This document shows positions 33,339 through 42,561 of a stretch of DNA of 64,000 nucleotides, piece by piece. Source of the stretch: Piscinibacter gummiphilus (lineage in GTDB: Bacteria; Pseudomonadota; Gammaproteobacteria; Burkholderiales; Burkholderiaceae_C). Location of the stretch: NCBI RefSeq assembly GCF_002116905.1, contig NZ_CP015118.1, positions 2,170,001-2,234,000 of the forward strand, in the 5' to 3' direction. Positions within the stretch are counted from its first letter, which is position 1. Every line of letters starts with the position of its first letter. The notes under the pieces were generated by a model. That model made no database searches and had not been told where the DNA came from. It saw nothing but the letters and a program-made list of their open reading frames with translations. Both the position numbers and the translations under genes were made by a program.

Positions 33339-35267
33339 TCAGGGGGGCGAGAGCGCGTCCAGCGCCTCGGTCAGCTCCAGCCACCGCGACTCGGCCGCGG
33401 CGGTGTCGACGTCGATCTGCTTGAGCCGCTTGCCCTGTTCGACGCGCTGCGCCGGGCTCACGCCGGCCCCGGCCGCGGCCGCCTCGATGTTGGCCTTCTC
33501 CTGCGAGAGCGTCTCGATGCGGCGCTCCACCTGGGCCAGTTCGGTCTTGAGCGGCTTGGCCTGGTCGGCGGCCTTCTGGCGCTGCTGGGCGCTCGCCTTG
33601 CGGTCGTCCTTGCCGGCCGAGGCCGCGGCCTTCTGCGCCTTGACCTTCGCCGAGCCGGCCTCGCGCGCGGCCTTGGCCATCTCGCGGGAGGTCTCGAGCA
33701 ACCACTTCTGGTAGTCGTCGAGGTCGCCGTCGAAGGGCTTGACCTCGCCGCCGCTCACGAGCCAGAACTCATCGCACACCTCGCGCAGCAGCGCGCGGTC
33801 GTGGCTCACCAGCATCACGGTGCCCTCGAACTCGTTGAGCGCCATGCTCAGCGCCTCGCGGGTGGTGAGGTCCAGGTGGTTGGTCGGCTCGTCCATCAGC
33901 AGCAGGTTGGGGCGCTGCCACACCAGCATCGCGAGCACCAGGCGCGCCTTCTCGCCGCCGCTGAGCGAACCGACGGATTGCGTGACCATGTCGCCCACGA
34001 AGCGGAACGAGCCGAGGAAGTCGCGCAGTTCCTGCTCGCGCCCCGGCGGACCCACGTCGCGCGCGAGGCGCACCATGTGCATCAGCGGGCCGTCGTCGAG
34101 CTGCAGCACGTCGAGCTCCTGCTGCGCGAAGTAGCCGATCGACAGGCCCTTGCCTTCGGTGACCTCGCCCGAGATCAGCGGGATGTCCTTCGCGATGGTC
34201 TTCACGAGCGTGGACTTGCCCTGGCCGTTCGCACCGAGGATGCCGATGCGCTGGCCGGCCAGCACCGAGCGGTTGATGTCGTGCACGATGGGCACGCCGT
34301 CGTAGCCGCAGGTCATCATCGAGAACGCGAGCATCGGGTTCGGCAGGCTCACGGGCTCGCGGAACTCGAACTGGAAGTCGCTGCTCGTGAGCACCGGCCC
34401 CAGCTTTTCCATGCGGGCCAGCGCCTTCACGCGGCTCTGCGCCTGCTTGGCCTTGCTGGCCTTGGCCTTGAAGCGGTCGATGAACTTCTGCAGGTGCGCC
34501 ATGCGCTCCTGCTGCTTCGCGTAGTTGGCCTGGGCCTGCACCAGCCGCTCGGCGCGCATCTCCTCGAACGCCGTGTAGTTGCCGGTGTAGCGGGTCAGGC
34601 GCGCCTCGTCGAGGTGCACCGTGACCTTGGTGATGGCGTCGAGGAACTCGCGGTCGTGGCTGATGACGATCATCGTGCCTTCGTACCGCTGCAGCCACGC
34701 TTCCAGCCAGACGAGGGCGTCCAGGTCCAGGTGGTTCGTGGGTTCGTCGAGCAGCATCAGGTCGGCCGGGCACATCAGCGCGCGGGCCAGTTGCAGGCGC
34801 ATGCGCCAGCCGCCCGAGAAGCTGTTCACCGGGTCGTCCACCTGGTCGATGCGGAACCCGAGGCCCATCAGCAGCGCCTGCGCCTTCGGGCGCGCCTCGA
34901 AGCCACCCGCCTCGGCGATGGCCTGGTGGGCCTCGGCCATGGCGTTGCCGTCGTCGGCCGCCTCGGCCGCCGCCAGGGCCGCGTTGGCCTCCATCAGGCG
35001 GGTGTCGCCCTCCAGCACGAAGTCGGTGGCGGGCTGGTCGGTCTCGGGCATCGACTGGGCGACCTCGGCCATGCGCCAGCGCGGCGGGATGGACACGTCG
35101 CCCGCGTCGGATTGCAGGCGCTGCGCCAGCAGCGAAAACAGCGACGACTTGCCGGCGCCGTTGCGGCCGATCAGGCCGACCTTCTCGCCGGGTTGCAGCG
35201 TGACGCTGGCATCCTGCAGCACGACCTTGGTGCCGCGGCGCAGCGTGATGTTCTTGAGGACAATCAT
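33339..35267 (-). CDS. ABC-F family ATPase (YheS-like)
   Basis: 642 aa with two ABC modules and no TM helices. Walker A GRNGAGKSS (about 34-42) and GANGQGKST (about 345); signatures SFSGGWRMRLQLARAL and SLSGGEKARLVLAML; Walker B LMLLDEPTNHLDLDALVWLE and LLLMDEPTNHLDLTTREALS. The charged P-site tether linker (FKAKASKAKQAQSRVKAL) lies between them, and a Lys/Ala-rich coiled-coil tail ends the protein. ABC-F proteins bind the ribosomal E site and resolve stalled translation. Convergent with the chemoreceptor, divergent from the PLP enzyme. Confidence 0.93.
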   Translation of the reverse strand: MIVLKNITLRRGTKVVLQDASVTLQPGEKVGLIGRNGAGKSSLFSLLAQRLQSDAGDVSIPPRWRMAEVAQSMPETDQPATDFVLEGDTRLMEANAALAAAEAADDGNAMAEAHQAIAEAGGFEARPKAQALLMGLGFRIDQVDDPVNSFSGGWRMRLQLARALMCPADLMLLDEPTNHLDLDALVWLEAWLQRYEGTMIVISHDREFLDAITKVTVHLDEARLTRYTGNYTAFEEMRAERLVQAQANYAKQQERMAHLQKFIDRFKAKASKAKQAQSRVKALARMEKLGPVLTSSDFQFEFREPVSLPNPMLAFSMMTCGYDGVPIVHDINRSVLAGQRIGILGANGQGKSTLVKTIAKDIPLISGEVTEGKGLSIGYFAQQELDVLQLDDGPLMHMVRLARDVGPPGREQELRDFLGSFRFVGDMVTQSVGSLSGGEKARLVLAMLVWQRPNLLLMDEPTNHLDLTTREALSMALNEFEGTVMLVSHDRALLREVCDEFWLVSGGEVKPFDGDLDDYQKWLLETSREMAKAAREAGSAKVKAQKAAASAGKDDRKASAQQRQKAADQAKPLKTELAQVERRIETLSQEKANIEAAAAGAGVSPAQRVEQGKRLKQIDVDTAAAESRWLELTEALDALSPP

Positions 35268-35326
35268 GGTGAAATCGAATCGACAGACCGCGATTCTCGC
35301 CGACGACGCTTTCCAGGAGACTTTCG

Positions 35327-36571
35327 ATGACCCTCGGCCTCACCACCCGCCTGCTGCACGCCGACCATTTCAAGGGCGTGGAGCATGGTGCCACCCACGA
35401 GCCGATCCACACCGCCGTGGCCTTCGGCTACGACAACGCCCGCGACCTCGTCGCCGTGTTCCAGGGCGAACGCAGCGGCCACGTCTACGGCCGCCAGGGC
35501 AGCCCGACGCTCGGCGCCGTCGAGCGCAAGATCACGATGATGGAGGAGGGCACGGGCACCGTGTCGTTCAGCAGCGGCATGGCCGGCATCGCCGCGGTGT
35601 TCTGGTCGCTGCTGCGCCGGGGCGACCACGTCGTCTCCAGCCAGTTCCTGTTCGGCAACTCCAACAGCCTGATGCAGCAGCTCGAGGCCATCGGCTGCGA
35701 GGTGACGATGGTGGACGCCACCGACGCGGCCGAGGTCGCCCGGGCGATCCGCCCGGAAACCCGCATCGTCTTCACCGAAACCATCGCCAACCCGCGCACC
35801 CAGGTGGCCGACCTGGAGGGCATCGGCCGCCTCTGTGCCGAGCGCGGCCTGCTGTTCGTGGTCGACAACACGATGACCACGCCGTACCTGTTCCGCCCGG
35901 GCGCCGTGGGTGCCGGCCTCTCGGTCAACTCGCTGACGAAGTCGATCAGCGGGCACGGCAATGCGCTGGGTGGCGCCGTGACGGACACGGGCACGTACGA
36001 CTGGACGAAGTACCCCAACATCCACGACTCGTACAAGAAGGGCCCGCCGGCCGGCTGGGGGCTGCTGCAGGTGCGCAAGAAGGGCCTGCGCGACACGGGC
36101 GGCACGCTCTCCGGTGAAAACGCCCACCGCATCGCCACGGGCGCCGAGACCCTGGCACTGCGCCTGGACCGCGCCTGCGACAACGCGCTGCGCCTGGCCA
36201 CCTGGCTGCAGGCGCAGCCGGGCGTGAAGGCGGTGCACTACCCGGGCCTGCCGGGGCACCCGCAGCACCAGCGGGCGAAGGGGCTGTTCCGCCACTTCGG
36301 CGCGCTGCTGAGCTTCGAGGTGGACGAGGGCCGTGACCTGTTCGCGTTCCTCGACGCCCTGAAGGTCATCATCAAGTCGAGCCACCTGGGCGACAACCGC
36401 ACGCTGGCCATCCCCGTCGCCCACACCATCTTCTTCGAGATGGGCCAGGCGCGGCGCCAGTCGATGGGCATCGCCGAATCGCTGATCCGCCTGTCGGTGG
36501 GCATCGAGGACTACGCCGACCTGCAGGCCGATTTCGCCGCGGCGCTGGTCGCCACGGCCCCGGCAAAGTAA
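35327..36571 (+). CDS. Cystathionine gamma-synthase family PLP enzyme (O-succinylhomoserine sulfhydrylase-like)
   Basis: 414 aa. Cys/Met-metabolism PLP fold: YGRQGSPTLGAVERKITMME, SFSSGMAGIAAVFWSLLRRG, DNTMTTPYLFRPGAVG and the Schiff-base Lys in VNSLTKSISGHGNALGG; the C-terminal RLSVGIEDYADL is typical. Such enzymes make or break C-S bonds in methionine/cysteine metabolism. Sub-specificity (sulfhydrylase, gamma-synthase, lyase) cannot be settled by eye. Monocistronic, with a hairpin just downstream (36575-36606). Confidence 0.9.
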   Translation: MTLGLTTRLLHADHFKGVEHGATHEPIHTAVAFGYDNARDLVAVFQGERSGHVYGRQGSPTLGAVERKITMMEEGTGTVSFSSGMAGIAAVFWSLLRRGDHVVSSQFLFGNSNSLMQQLEAIGCEVTMVDATDAAEVARAIRPETRIVFTETIANPRTQVADLEGIGRLCAERGLLFVVDNTMTTPYLFRPGAVGAGLSVNSLTKSISGHGNALGGAVTDTGTYDWTKYPNIHDSYKKGPPAGWGLLQVRKKGLRDTGGTLSGENAHRIATGAETLALRLDRACDNALRLATWLQAQPGVKAVHYPGLPGHPQHQRAKGLFRHFGALLSFEVDEGRDLFAFLDALKVIIKSSHLGDNRTLAIPVAHTIFFEMGQARRQSMGIAESLIRLSVGIEDYADLQADFAAALVATAPAK

Positions 36572-36574
36572 CGT

Positions 36575-36606
36575 ACTGTGTCGACTTGCCCGGGCAGGTA
36601 CACAGT
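36575..36606 (+). repeat. Inverted repeat between the PLP enzyme and the ohr2 operon
   Basis: ACTGTGT (36575-36581) pairs with ACACAGT (36600-36606) around a near-palindromic GC core CTTGCCCGGGCAGG. It lies 3 bp after the PLP-enzyme stop and 74 bp before ohr2. With no T-run, it is either a 3' stabiliser or an operator for the downstream redox operon. Confidence 0.45.
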
Positions 36607-36679
36607 GCCATCGGAAGGCCCCCGCGGCGGGGGTGACGGGACGATCATCCGCCCCGTCACCCACCCACAGGAGCCTTTC

Positions 36680-37096
36680 ATGCCCCGCATCCAGCAAGTC
36701 CTCTACACCGGCAAGACCCACACCACCGGCGGCCGCAGCGGCGAATCCCGCAGCGACGACGGCCGCCTGAACCTGGCCCTCACGCCCCCGGGCGCGCCCG
36801 GTTCGGGCACGAACCCCGAGCAGCTCTTCGCGGCCGGCTGGTCGGCGTGTTTCATCGGCGCGATGGGCCTGGCCGCCAAGGCCCGCCACGTGGCGCTGCC
36901 GGCCGACACGGCGGTGGACGCCGAGGTCGACCTGGGCACCGGCGCGGGCGGCTACTTCCTGCAGGCCCGCCTGCGGGTGAGCCTGCCCGGCCTCGACCGC
37001 GCCGTGGCGCACGCCATCGTCGACACCGCCCACGAGACCTGCCCGTACTCGAAGGCCTCGCGCGGCAACATCGACGTGTCGATCACGCTCGCCTGA
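36680..37096 (+). CDS. Ohr/OsmC family peroxiredoxin, second copy
   Basis: 138 aa from MPRIQQVLYTGKTHTTGGRS (CAGGAG upstream). Redox Cys C57 ([10 protein letters not shown]) and C121 (HETCPYSKASRGN), so a full Ohr-type enzyme. It differs from the 30289 copy at many positions and lacks an adjacent OhrR. It is the first gene of a tight run with a histidine kinase, a thioredoxin-like protein and a response regulator (gaps of 19, 32 and 27 bp), so it is probably under separate control. Confidence 0.93.
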   Translation: MPRIQQVLYTGKTHTTGGRSGESRSDDGRLNLALTPPGAPGSGTNPEQLFAAGWSACFIGAMGLAAKARHVALPADTAVDAEVDLGTGAGGYFLQARLRVSLPGLDRAVAHAIVDTAHETCPYSKASRGNIDVSITLA

Positions 37097-37115
37097 CCTC
37101 GCCCCCGGAGCCCCG

Positions 37116-38417
37116 ATGCTGTCCCGCCTGATGCCCCGCACGCTGTTCGCCCGAGTCACCCTCGTCATCGTGGTGGGCCTGGCGGTGGCGCAATTGCTCG
37201 CGTTCGCCTCGATCCGCCACGAGCGGGGACAGGCGCTGCGCGAGCTGATGATGACGGGCGTCGAGCTGGACATCGCGAGTTCCGTGGCCATCCTGAACCG
37301 CCTGCCGGCGCCGGAACGGGCCGGCTGGCTCGACCGCCTCGCGCGGCCCAACTACCGCTTCGTGCTGGAAGGCTGGGTCGACGGCGAGCCGCCGGCCTCG
37401 CCGGTGCTGCGCGGCTTCACCGAGGCCATCGAGAACGCGCTGCGGCCGTACCCGGTCACGCGCGTGGCGCAGGTGCCCTCGGCCCACGAGACGGTGCGGA
37501 TGCTCGTGCGCCTGGACGACGGGAGCGACCTCGTCGTGCAGGCCCGCCGCGTGCCCATGCCCGTCTCGGACTGGGTGCTGTGGGCGCTCGCGCTGCAACT
37601 CGTCGTGCTCGCGGCCTGCGGCTGGGCCGCGGTGCGGCTCGTGACCCGGCCGCTCGCCGACCTCGCGTCGGCGGCCGACCGGCTCGGGCCGGACCTCAAG
37701 CGCCAGGTGCTGGCGGAGCAGGGCCCCACCGAGGTCGCGCGCGCCGCGAAGGCGTTCAACGCGATGCAGCAGCGCATCGCCGGCTACATGGACGAACGCG
37801 TCGAAATCCTCGCCGCCATCTCGCACGACCTGCAGACCCCCATCACCCGCATGCGCCTGCGCACCGAGCTGATGGACGACGAGGCCGCGCGCGACAAGCT
37901 GCAACAGGACCTCGACGCGATGCAGGCGCTCGTGAAGGAAGGCGTGACGTACGCGCGCACGCTTCACGGCGAGACCGAGCCGGCCCGCCGGCTCGACCTG
38001 GACGCGCTGCTCGACTCGATGGTCGGCGACTACCAGGACACCGGCCACCCGGTGACCCTGGAAGGCCGGGCCGGCGCCCCCGTGACGACGCGGCCCCAGG
38101 CGTTGCGGCGGGTGGTGGGCAACCTCGTCGACAACGCGCTGAAGTACGCCGGCGACGCGCAGGTGAAGGTCGAGGTGGCGTCGGACCACGTCGTGATCTC
38201 GGTGATCGACCACGGCCCGGGCATCCCGCCCGACCAGCTCGACGCGGTGCTCAAGCCCTTCCATCGCGTCGAGGGCTCGCGCAACCGCGACACGGGGGGC
38301 ACCGGGCTCGGGCTGTCGATCGCCCACCAGCTGGCGACGGCCATCGGCGCACGCCTGTCGCTGCACAACCGCCCTCAAGGCGGCCTCGAGGTCCGGGTCG
38401 AGCTGCCCACCGCCTGA
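37116..38417 (+). CDS. Sensor histidine kinase
   Basis: 433 aa. TM1 at about 12-31, a periplasmic region of about 120 residues, TM2 at about 153-174, HAMP (RPLADLASAADRLG), DHp with phospho-acceptor H237 (AAISHDLQTPITRMRLRT), and HATPase with N box RRVVGNLVDNALKYAG, DHGPGIPPDQLD and GGTGLGLSIAHQLA. An EnvZ-like HK. Its cognate response regulator is probably the one at 39584, separated from it only by the thioredoxin-like gene. Confidence 0.93.
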   Translation: MLSRLMPRTLFARVTLVIVVGLAVAQLLAFASIRHERGQALRELMMTGVELDIASSVAILNRLPAPERAGWLDRLARPNYRFVLEGWVDGEPPASPVLRGFTEAIENALRPYPVTRVAQVPSAHETVRMLVRLDDGSDLVVQARRVPMPVSDWVLWALALQLVVLAACGWAAVRLVTRPLADLASAADRLGPDLKRQVLAEQGPTEVARAAKAFNAMQQRIAGYMDERVEILAAISHDLQTPITRMRLRTELMDDEAARDKLQQDLDAMQALVKEGVTYARTLHGETEPARRLDLDALLDSMVGDYQDTGHPVTLEGRAGAPVTTRPQALRRVVGNLVDNALKYAGDAQVKVEVASDHVVISVIDHGPGIPPDQLDAVLKPFHRVEGSRNRDTGGTGLGLSIAHQLATAIGARLSLHNRPQGGLEVRVELPTA

Positions 38418-38449
38418 CCTCCCAACTTCTTTTCGAGAGGAACCCGACC

Positions 38450-39556
38450 ATGGTGTCCCAGACCACCGCGGCGCGTGCGCGCGCCTTCCTGCTCCGTGCC
38501 GTCGCCGTGGCGATGGCCGCGGCGTTCGCCATCGGCGCCGCGATGCGCCTCGCCTCCGCCGGTGACTTCGGCTTCGGCGGTTCCGTGGCCCCCACGGCCA
38601 CGATGCCGCCGCTCGACGGCGCCACGGCGTGGATCAATTCGCCCGCGCTGACCACCGACAGCCTGCGCGGCAAGGTCGTGCTCGTGGACTTCTGGACCTA
38701 CTCGTGCATCAACTGCCTGCGCACGCTGCCGCACGTGCGCGCCTGGGCGCAGAAGTACCGCGAGCACGGCCTCGTCGTGCTCGGCGTGCACACGCCCGAG
38801 TTCGACTTCGAGCGCAACCCGGGCAACGTGCTGCGGGCCACGCGCGACCTGAAGATCGACTACCCGGTGGCGGTCGACAGCAACTTCGCGCTGTGGCAGG
38901 CCTTCGGCACCCGCGCCTGGCCCACGCTGTACTTCGTCGATGCGAAGGGGCAGATCCGCGGCCAGCAGCTCGGCGAAGGCCGCTACGACAAGGCCGAACG
39001 CATGATCCAGCAGCTGCTGCGCGAGGCGGGTCGCACCGGCGTGCCCGACGACCTCGTGTCGCCGCAGGGCGCCGGCACCCAGGCCGCGCCGGCGCCGGTG
39101 CCGGCCGAGTCCGGCGAGACCTACGTGGGATCCGACCGCGCCCAGGGCTTCACCGCGGCGGAAGGCCGGCTGCGGGCCGGCCGGGCCGAGACCTATGTGC
39201 CCGCGACGTCGCTGCGCACGAACCAGTGGACCCTCGGCGGGACGTGGAACGTGGCCGGCGAGTACGCCCAGTCCGACCAGAAGGGCGGCCGCATCGCCTA
39301 CCGCTTCCGCGCGCGCGACCTGCACCTCGTGCTCGGCCCCACGGTGGACGGCCGCCCGGTGCGCTTCCGCGTGCGCGTGGACGGCATGGCACCGAAGGAC
39401 GACCACGGCAGCGACACCGATGCCGAGGGCTTCGGCCAGGTGGACGCGCAGCGCCTGTACCAGCTCGTGCGCCAGCGCTCGTCCGGCACCGACCGGCTGT
39501 TCGAGATCGAGTTCCTGGACCCGGGTGTGCGAGCGTACGCGTTCACCTTCGGCTAA
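38450..39556 (+). CDS. Thioredoxin-like protein with C-terminal DipZ-type beta domain
   Basis: 368 aa. N-terminal signal or anchor (about 12-35), then a TlpA/ResA-like thioredoxin fold with CxxC at 86-89 (FWTYSCINCLRTLPHVRAW) and the cis-Pro region GTRAWPTLYFVDAKG. The C-terminal 150 residues (about 220-368) match the carbohydrate-binding-like domain found at the end of DipZ proteins (RTNQWTLGGTWNVAGEYAQ, PVRFRVRVDG, FLDPGVRAYAFTFG). DipZ's CcdA-type membrane domain is missing. Probably a periplasmic disulfide reductase or redox sensor lying between kinase and regulator. Confidence 0.9.
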   Translation: MVSQTTAARARAFLLRAVAVAMAAAFAIGAAMRLASAGDFGFGGSVAPTATMPPLDGATAWINSPALTTDSLRGKVVLVDFWTYSCINCLRTLPHVRAWAQKYREHGLVVLGVHTPEFDFERNPGNVLRATRDLKIDYPVAVDSNFALWQAFGTRAWPTLYFVDAKGQIRGQQLGEGRYDKAERMIQQLLREAGRTGVPDDLVSPQGAGTQAAPAPVPAESGETYVGSDRAQGFTAAEGRLRAGRAETYVPATSLRTNQWTLGGTWNVAGEYAQSDQKGGRIAYRFRARDLHLVLGPTVDGRPVRFRVRVDGMAPKDDHGSDTDAEGFGQVDAQRLYQLVRQRSSGTDRLFEIEFLDPGVRAYAFTFG

Positions 39557-39583
39557 CCTCCGTCTCCGAACGAGGAGTACACG

Positions 39584-40327
39584 ATGTTTTCCGAGATGGG
39601 CGACCACATCCTGATCGTCGACGACGACCGCGAGATCCGCGAGCTGCTGAGCACGTACCTGGTGAAGAACGGCATGCGCGTGGCCACGGCGCCCACGGGG
39701 CGCCACATGCGCGTGGCGCTGGAGGAATCCGGGCCGTTCGACCTGATCATCCTCGACCTGATGATGCCGGGCGAGGACGGCCTGTCGCTGTGCCGCGACC
39801 TGCGCGCGGGCAAGCACAAGGCCATCCCCATCGTGATGCTGACGGCGCGCAGCGAGGAACCGGACCGCATCCTCGGCCTCGAGATGGGCGCCGACGACTA
39901 CCTCTCCAAGCCCTTCGCCCCGCGCGAGCTGCTGGCCCGCATCCGCTCGGTGCTGCGCCGCACCCGCATGCTGCCGCCCAACATGCGCGTCGCCGAGGAA
40001 GCCTCGCGCCTGGTCTTCGGCGAGTGGCAGCTCGACACCGTCGCCCGGCACCTCGTGGACACCGAGGGCGTCGTGGTGCCGCTGAGCGGCGCGGAATACC
40101 GGCTGCTGCGCGTGTTCCTCGACCACCCGCAGAAGGTGCTCAACCGTGACCAGTTGCTGAGCCTCACGCAGGGCCGAGAGGCCGAGCTGTTCGAGCGGTC
40201 CATCGACCTGCTGGTGAGCCGGCTGCGCCAGCGCCTGCGCGACGACGCGCGGGAGCCGAAGTTCATCAAGACGGTGCGCAGCGAGGGGTACGTGTTCTCG
40301 ACGCTCGTGGCGCCGGGCGGCGACTGA
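39584..40327 (+). CDS. OmpR-family response regulator
   Basis: 247 aa. Receiver domain with acidic pocket DDD (14-16), phospho-site D58 (LIILDLMMPGEDG), T (VMLTARSEE) and K in YLSKPFAPRELL. The C-terminal winged helix (SGAEYRLLRVFLDHPQKVLN, RSIDLLVSRLRQRL, TVRSEGYVFS) is OmpR type. Last gene of the ohr2/kinase/thioredoxin operon and the expected partner of the kinase at 37116. Targets not known; it may autoregulate the operon. Confidence 0.94.
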   Translation: MFSEMGDHILIVDDDREIRELLSTYLVKNGMRVATAPTGRHMRVALEESGPFDLIILDLMMPGEDGLSLCRDLRAGKHKAIPIVMLTARSEEPDRILGLEMGADDYLSKPFAPRELLARIRSVLRRTRMLPPNMRVAEEASRLVFGEWQLDTVARHLVDTEGVVVPLSGAEYRLLRVFLDHPQKVLNRDQLLSLTQGREAELFERSIDLLVSRLRQRLRDDAREPKFIKTVRSEGYVFSTLVAPGGD

Positions 40328-40479
40328 GTTTGTACGCTCGTGTATCCGGACGCGTTCCGGGCACACGGGCATTCAAAACGGGCCTTTCCGAACACACCGG
40401 GGATACGTCGCGGCGGTCTACTGGATGGCATCGGAGGACGCAACCGGCGGCCTCCCAACCCCCCGAAAAAGGCACCGTC

Positions 40480-41508
40480 ATGACCCAGGACCTCCAACCC
40501 CGCCGCCGCGGTTTCCTCGCCGCCGCCGCCACGTTCGCCGCCGCCCCCGTCTCCGCGCTGAACCTGCTGGCGCCCTCCGTCTCCCACGCGGCCGCCGCCT
40601 CGGGCTTCGGCACCATCAAGCAGATCGACGCGGGTGTGCTGAACGTCGGCTATGCCGAGGCCGGCCCGGCCGACGGCCCGCCGGTGGTCCTGCTGCACGG
40701 CTGGCCGTACGACATCCACACGTACGTCGACGTGGCCCCGATCCTGGCCCGCGCGGGCTACCGCGTGATCGTGCCGTTCCTGCGCGGCTACGGCAGCACG
40801 CGCTTCCTCTCGAACGACACGGTGCGCACGGGCCAGCCGGCCGCGGTGGCGCAGGACATCGTCTCGCTGATGGACGCGCTCGGCATCCGGCGCGCCATCG
40901 TGGCCGGCTGCGACTGGGGCGCGCGCACGGCCTGCGCCGTGGCCGTGCTGTGGCCGGAGCGGGTGGAGGCGCTCGTGTCCGTCAGCGGCTACCTGCTGGG
41001 CAACCGCGACGCCGGCCGCCAGCCGCTGACGCCGCAGGGCGAGCTGTCGTGGTGGTACCAGTTCTACCTGAGCACCGAACGCGGCCGCCTCGGCTACGAC
41101 AAGTACCGCGTCGACTTCTCGCGGCTGATCTGGCAGCAGGCCTCGCCGCAGTGGCGCTTCGACGAGGCCACCTTCCAGCGCTCGGCCGCGGCGTTCGAGA
41201 ACCCGGACCACGTGGCGATCGTGGTGCACAACTACCGCTGGCGCCTGAGCCTCGCCGACGGCGAGTCCCGCTACGACGCGCTGGAGGCCAAGCTGGGCAC
41301 GACCCCGCCGGTCCGCGTGCCGGCGATCACGCTGGAGGGTGACGCCAATGGGGCACCCCACCTGCCGCCCGCGGCCTATGCCGCGAAGTTCGCGGGCCCG
41401 TACGAGCACCGCAACCTCGGCGGCGGCATCGGGCACAACCTGCCGCAGGAGGCGCCGGAGGCGTTCGCGAAGGCCGTGATCGACGCCGGTCGGATGCGCA
41501 AGGCCTGA
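40480..41508 (+). CDS. Tat-exported alpha/beta-hydrolase (epoxide hydrolase/haloalkane dehalogenase-like)
   Basis: 342 aa from MTQDLQPRRRGFLAAAATFA; the RRRGF twin-arginine signal predicts folded export. Hydrolase landmarks: oxyanion-hole HGWPYD (73-78), nucleophile Asp145 in VAGCDWGARTA (an Asp nucleophile, as in epoxide hydrolases and dehalogenases), and catalytic His in GGIGHNLPQEAPEAF near the C-terminus. Substrate not predictable. A long in-frame upstream extension (40330) was rejected because it would hide the Tat signal. Convergent with the M48 gene. Confidence 0.88.
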   Translation: MTQDLQPRRRGFLAAAATFAAAPVSALNLLAPSVSHAAAASGFGTIKQIDAGVLNVGYAEAGPADGPPVVLLHGWPYDIHTYVDVAPILARAGYRVIVPFLRGYGSTRFLSNDTVRTGQPAAVAQDIVSLMDALGIRRAIVAGCDWGARTACAVAVLWPERVEALVSVSGYLLGNRDAGRQPLTPQGELSWWYQFYLSTERGRLGYDKYRVDFSRLIWQQASPQWRFDEATFQRSAAAFENPDHVAIVVHNYRWRLSLADGESRYDALEAKLGTTPPVRVPAITLEGDANGAPHLPPAAYAAKFAGPYEHRNLGGGIGHNLPQEAPEAFAKAVIDAGRMRKA

Positions 41509-41514
41509 GTCCGC

Positions 41515-42549
41515 TCAGCGGGCGGGCGCGTCGCGGAACCGCGCGATGCGCTCCTCGTCCGGCGGGTGGCTGCCCAACGCGATCGGCAGCGAGGGCAGAC
41601 CCGCCTCGCGCTGGTGGTCGCGCAGCCGCTCGAACATCGTGGCCATCACCGACGGCGGGATGCCGTTGGCCTGCAGCAGCGCGATGGCCTCGCCGTCGGC
41701 CTCGCGCTCGTGGTCGCGGGAGTAGCCGAGCTGGCCCAGCAGCGCGGGCGCCGCGGCGAACAGGCTGCTGAAGTCGCCGAAGGCGATGCTGGTGGCGGTG
41801 CCGAGCAGCGTGGCCTGCACCAGCGTGCGCATGCCGTGGCGGTGCTGCACGTGGGCGGCCTCGTGCGCGAGCACGCCCACCACCATGTCCTCGTGGCCGT
41901 CGACGAGTTTCACCATCTCGTCGGTCAGCACCACGTGGCCCCCGGGCAGCGCGAACGCGTTGGGCCCCATCTTGCTCTTGTTGAAGTGCAGGTCGATGGG
42001 CGCGACCGACGGGCCCGCCTTCCGGGCCGCCTTCGCCCACGCGGCGCGCAGGCGCTGCTGCTGGTCGGCGGGCAGCTCGGTGGGCTGCAGCCAGCCCTCG
42101 GACTGAACCGACCGCATCACCAGGTCACCGAGCTCCTTGTCGAAGGTGTGCGGCACGAAGGCCAGCACGGCGCGGGTGCCCAGCGGCAGGCCCCAGGCGT
42201 ACACCACGCCGCACAGCACGAGCAGTGTGAGCGTGGCCCAGGCGGTCCAGCGCCAGCTCTGCTGTGCCTTGACCACCCACGACTCGCCCAGGCCGTTGCG
42301 CCGGGCCCAGTGGTCGAACGCGAGCGGGTTGCCGAAGTGCAGCGCGCCGCCGTCGCGCAGGTGAGCCTGGCGCGCGCCGTGGCGCTGACGTTCGGGCCAC
42401 TGCACGTGGCGCATCGGGATGGCGTCGGGGGTGTCGTCGCCCGCATCGATGCGGAGCCGGTCACCGTCGATCCAGACCTCGGCCTCGCGTCCGCGCGCGG
42501 ACGTGCCGTCGAAGTAGCGGGCTGCCAGCCGGTCGGGGGACGCCGTCAT
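41515..42549 (-). CDS. M48-family membrane metallopeptidase
   Basis: 344 aa. Cytoplasmic N-terminal beta segment, TM at about 103-125, then an M48 peptidase domain with zinc motif HEAAH (229-233) and third ligand in the SRDHEREADGEAI helix. Family members (Oma1/BepA/LoiP-like) degrade damaged envelope proteins. Gene starts 12 bp after the DUF898 stop; this DUF898-M48 pairing recurs in proteobacteria, suggesting joint envelope quality control. Confidence 0.92.
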   Translation of the reverse strand: MTASPDRLAARYFDGTSARGREAEVWIDGDRLRIDAGDDTPDAIPMRHVQWPERQRHGARQAHLRDGGALHFGNPLAFDHWARRNGLGESWVVKAQQSWRWTAWATLTLLVLCGVVYAWGLPLGTRAVLAFVPHTFDKELGDLVMRSVQSEGWLQPTELPADQQQRLRAAWAKAARKAGPSVAPIDLHFNKSKMGPNAFALPGGHVVLTDEMVKLVDGHEDMVVGVLAHEAAHVQHRHGMRTLVQATLLGTATSIAFGDFSSLFAAAPALLGQLGYSRDHEREADGEAIALLQANGIPPSVMATMFERLRDHQREAGLPSLPIALGSHPPDEERIARFRDAPAR

Positions 42550-42561
42550 TCGCCGTGCGGG

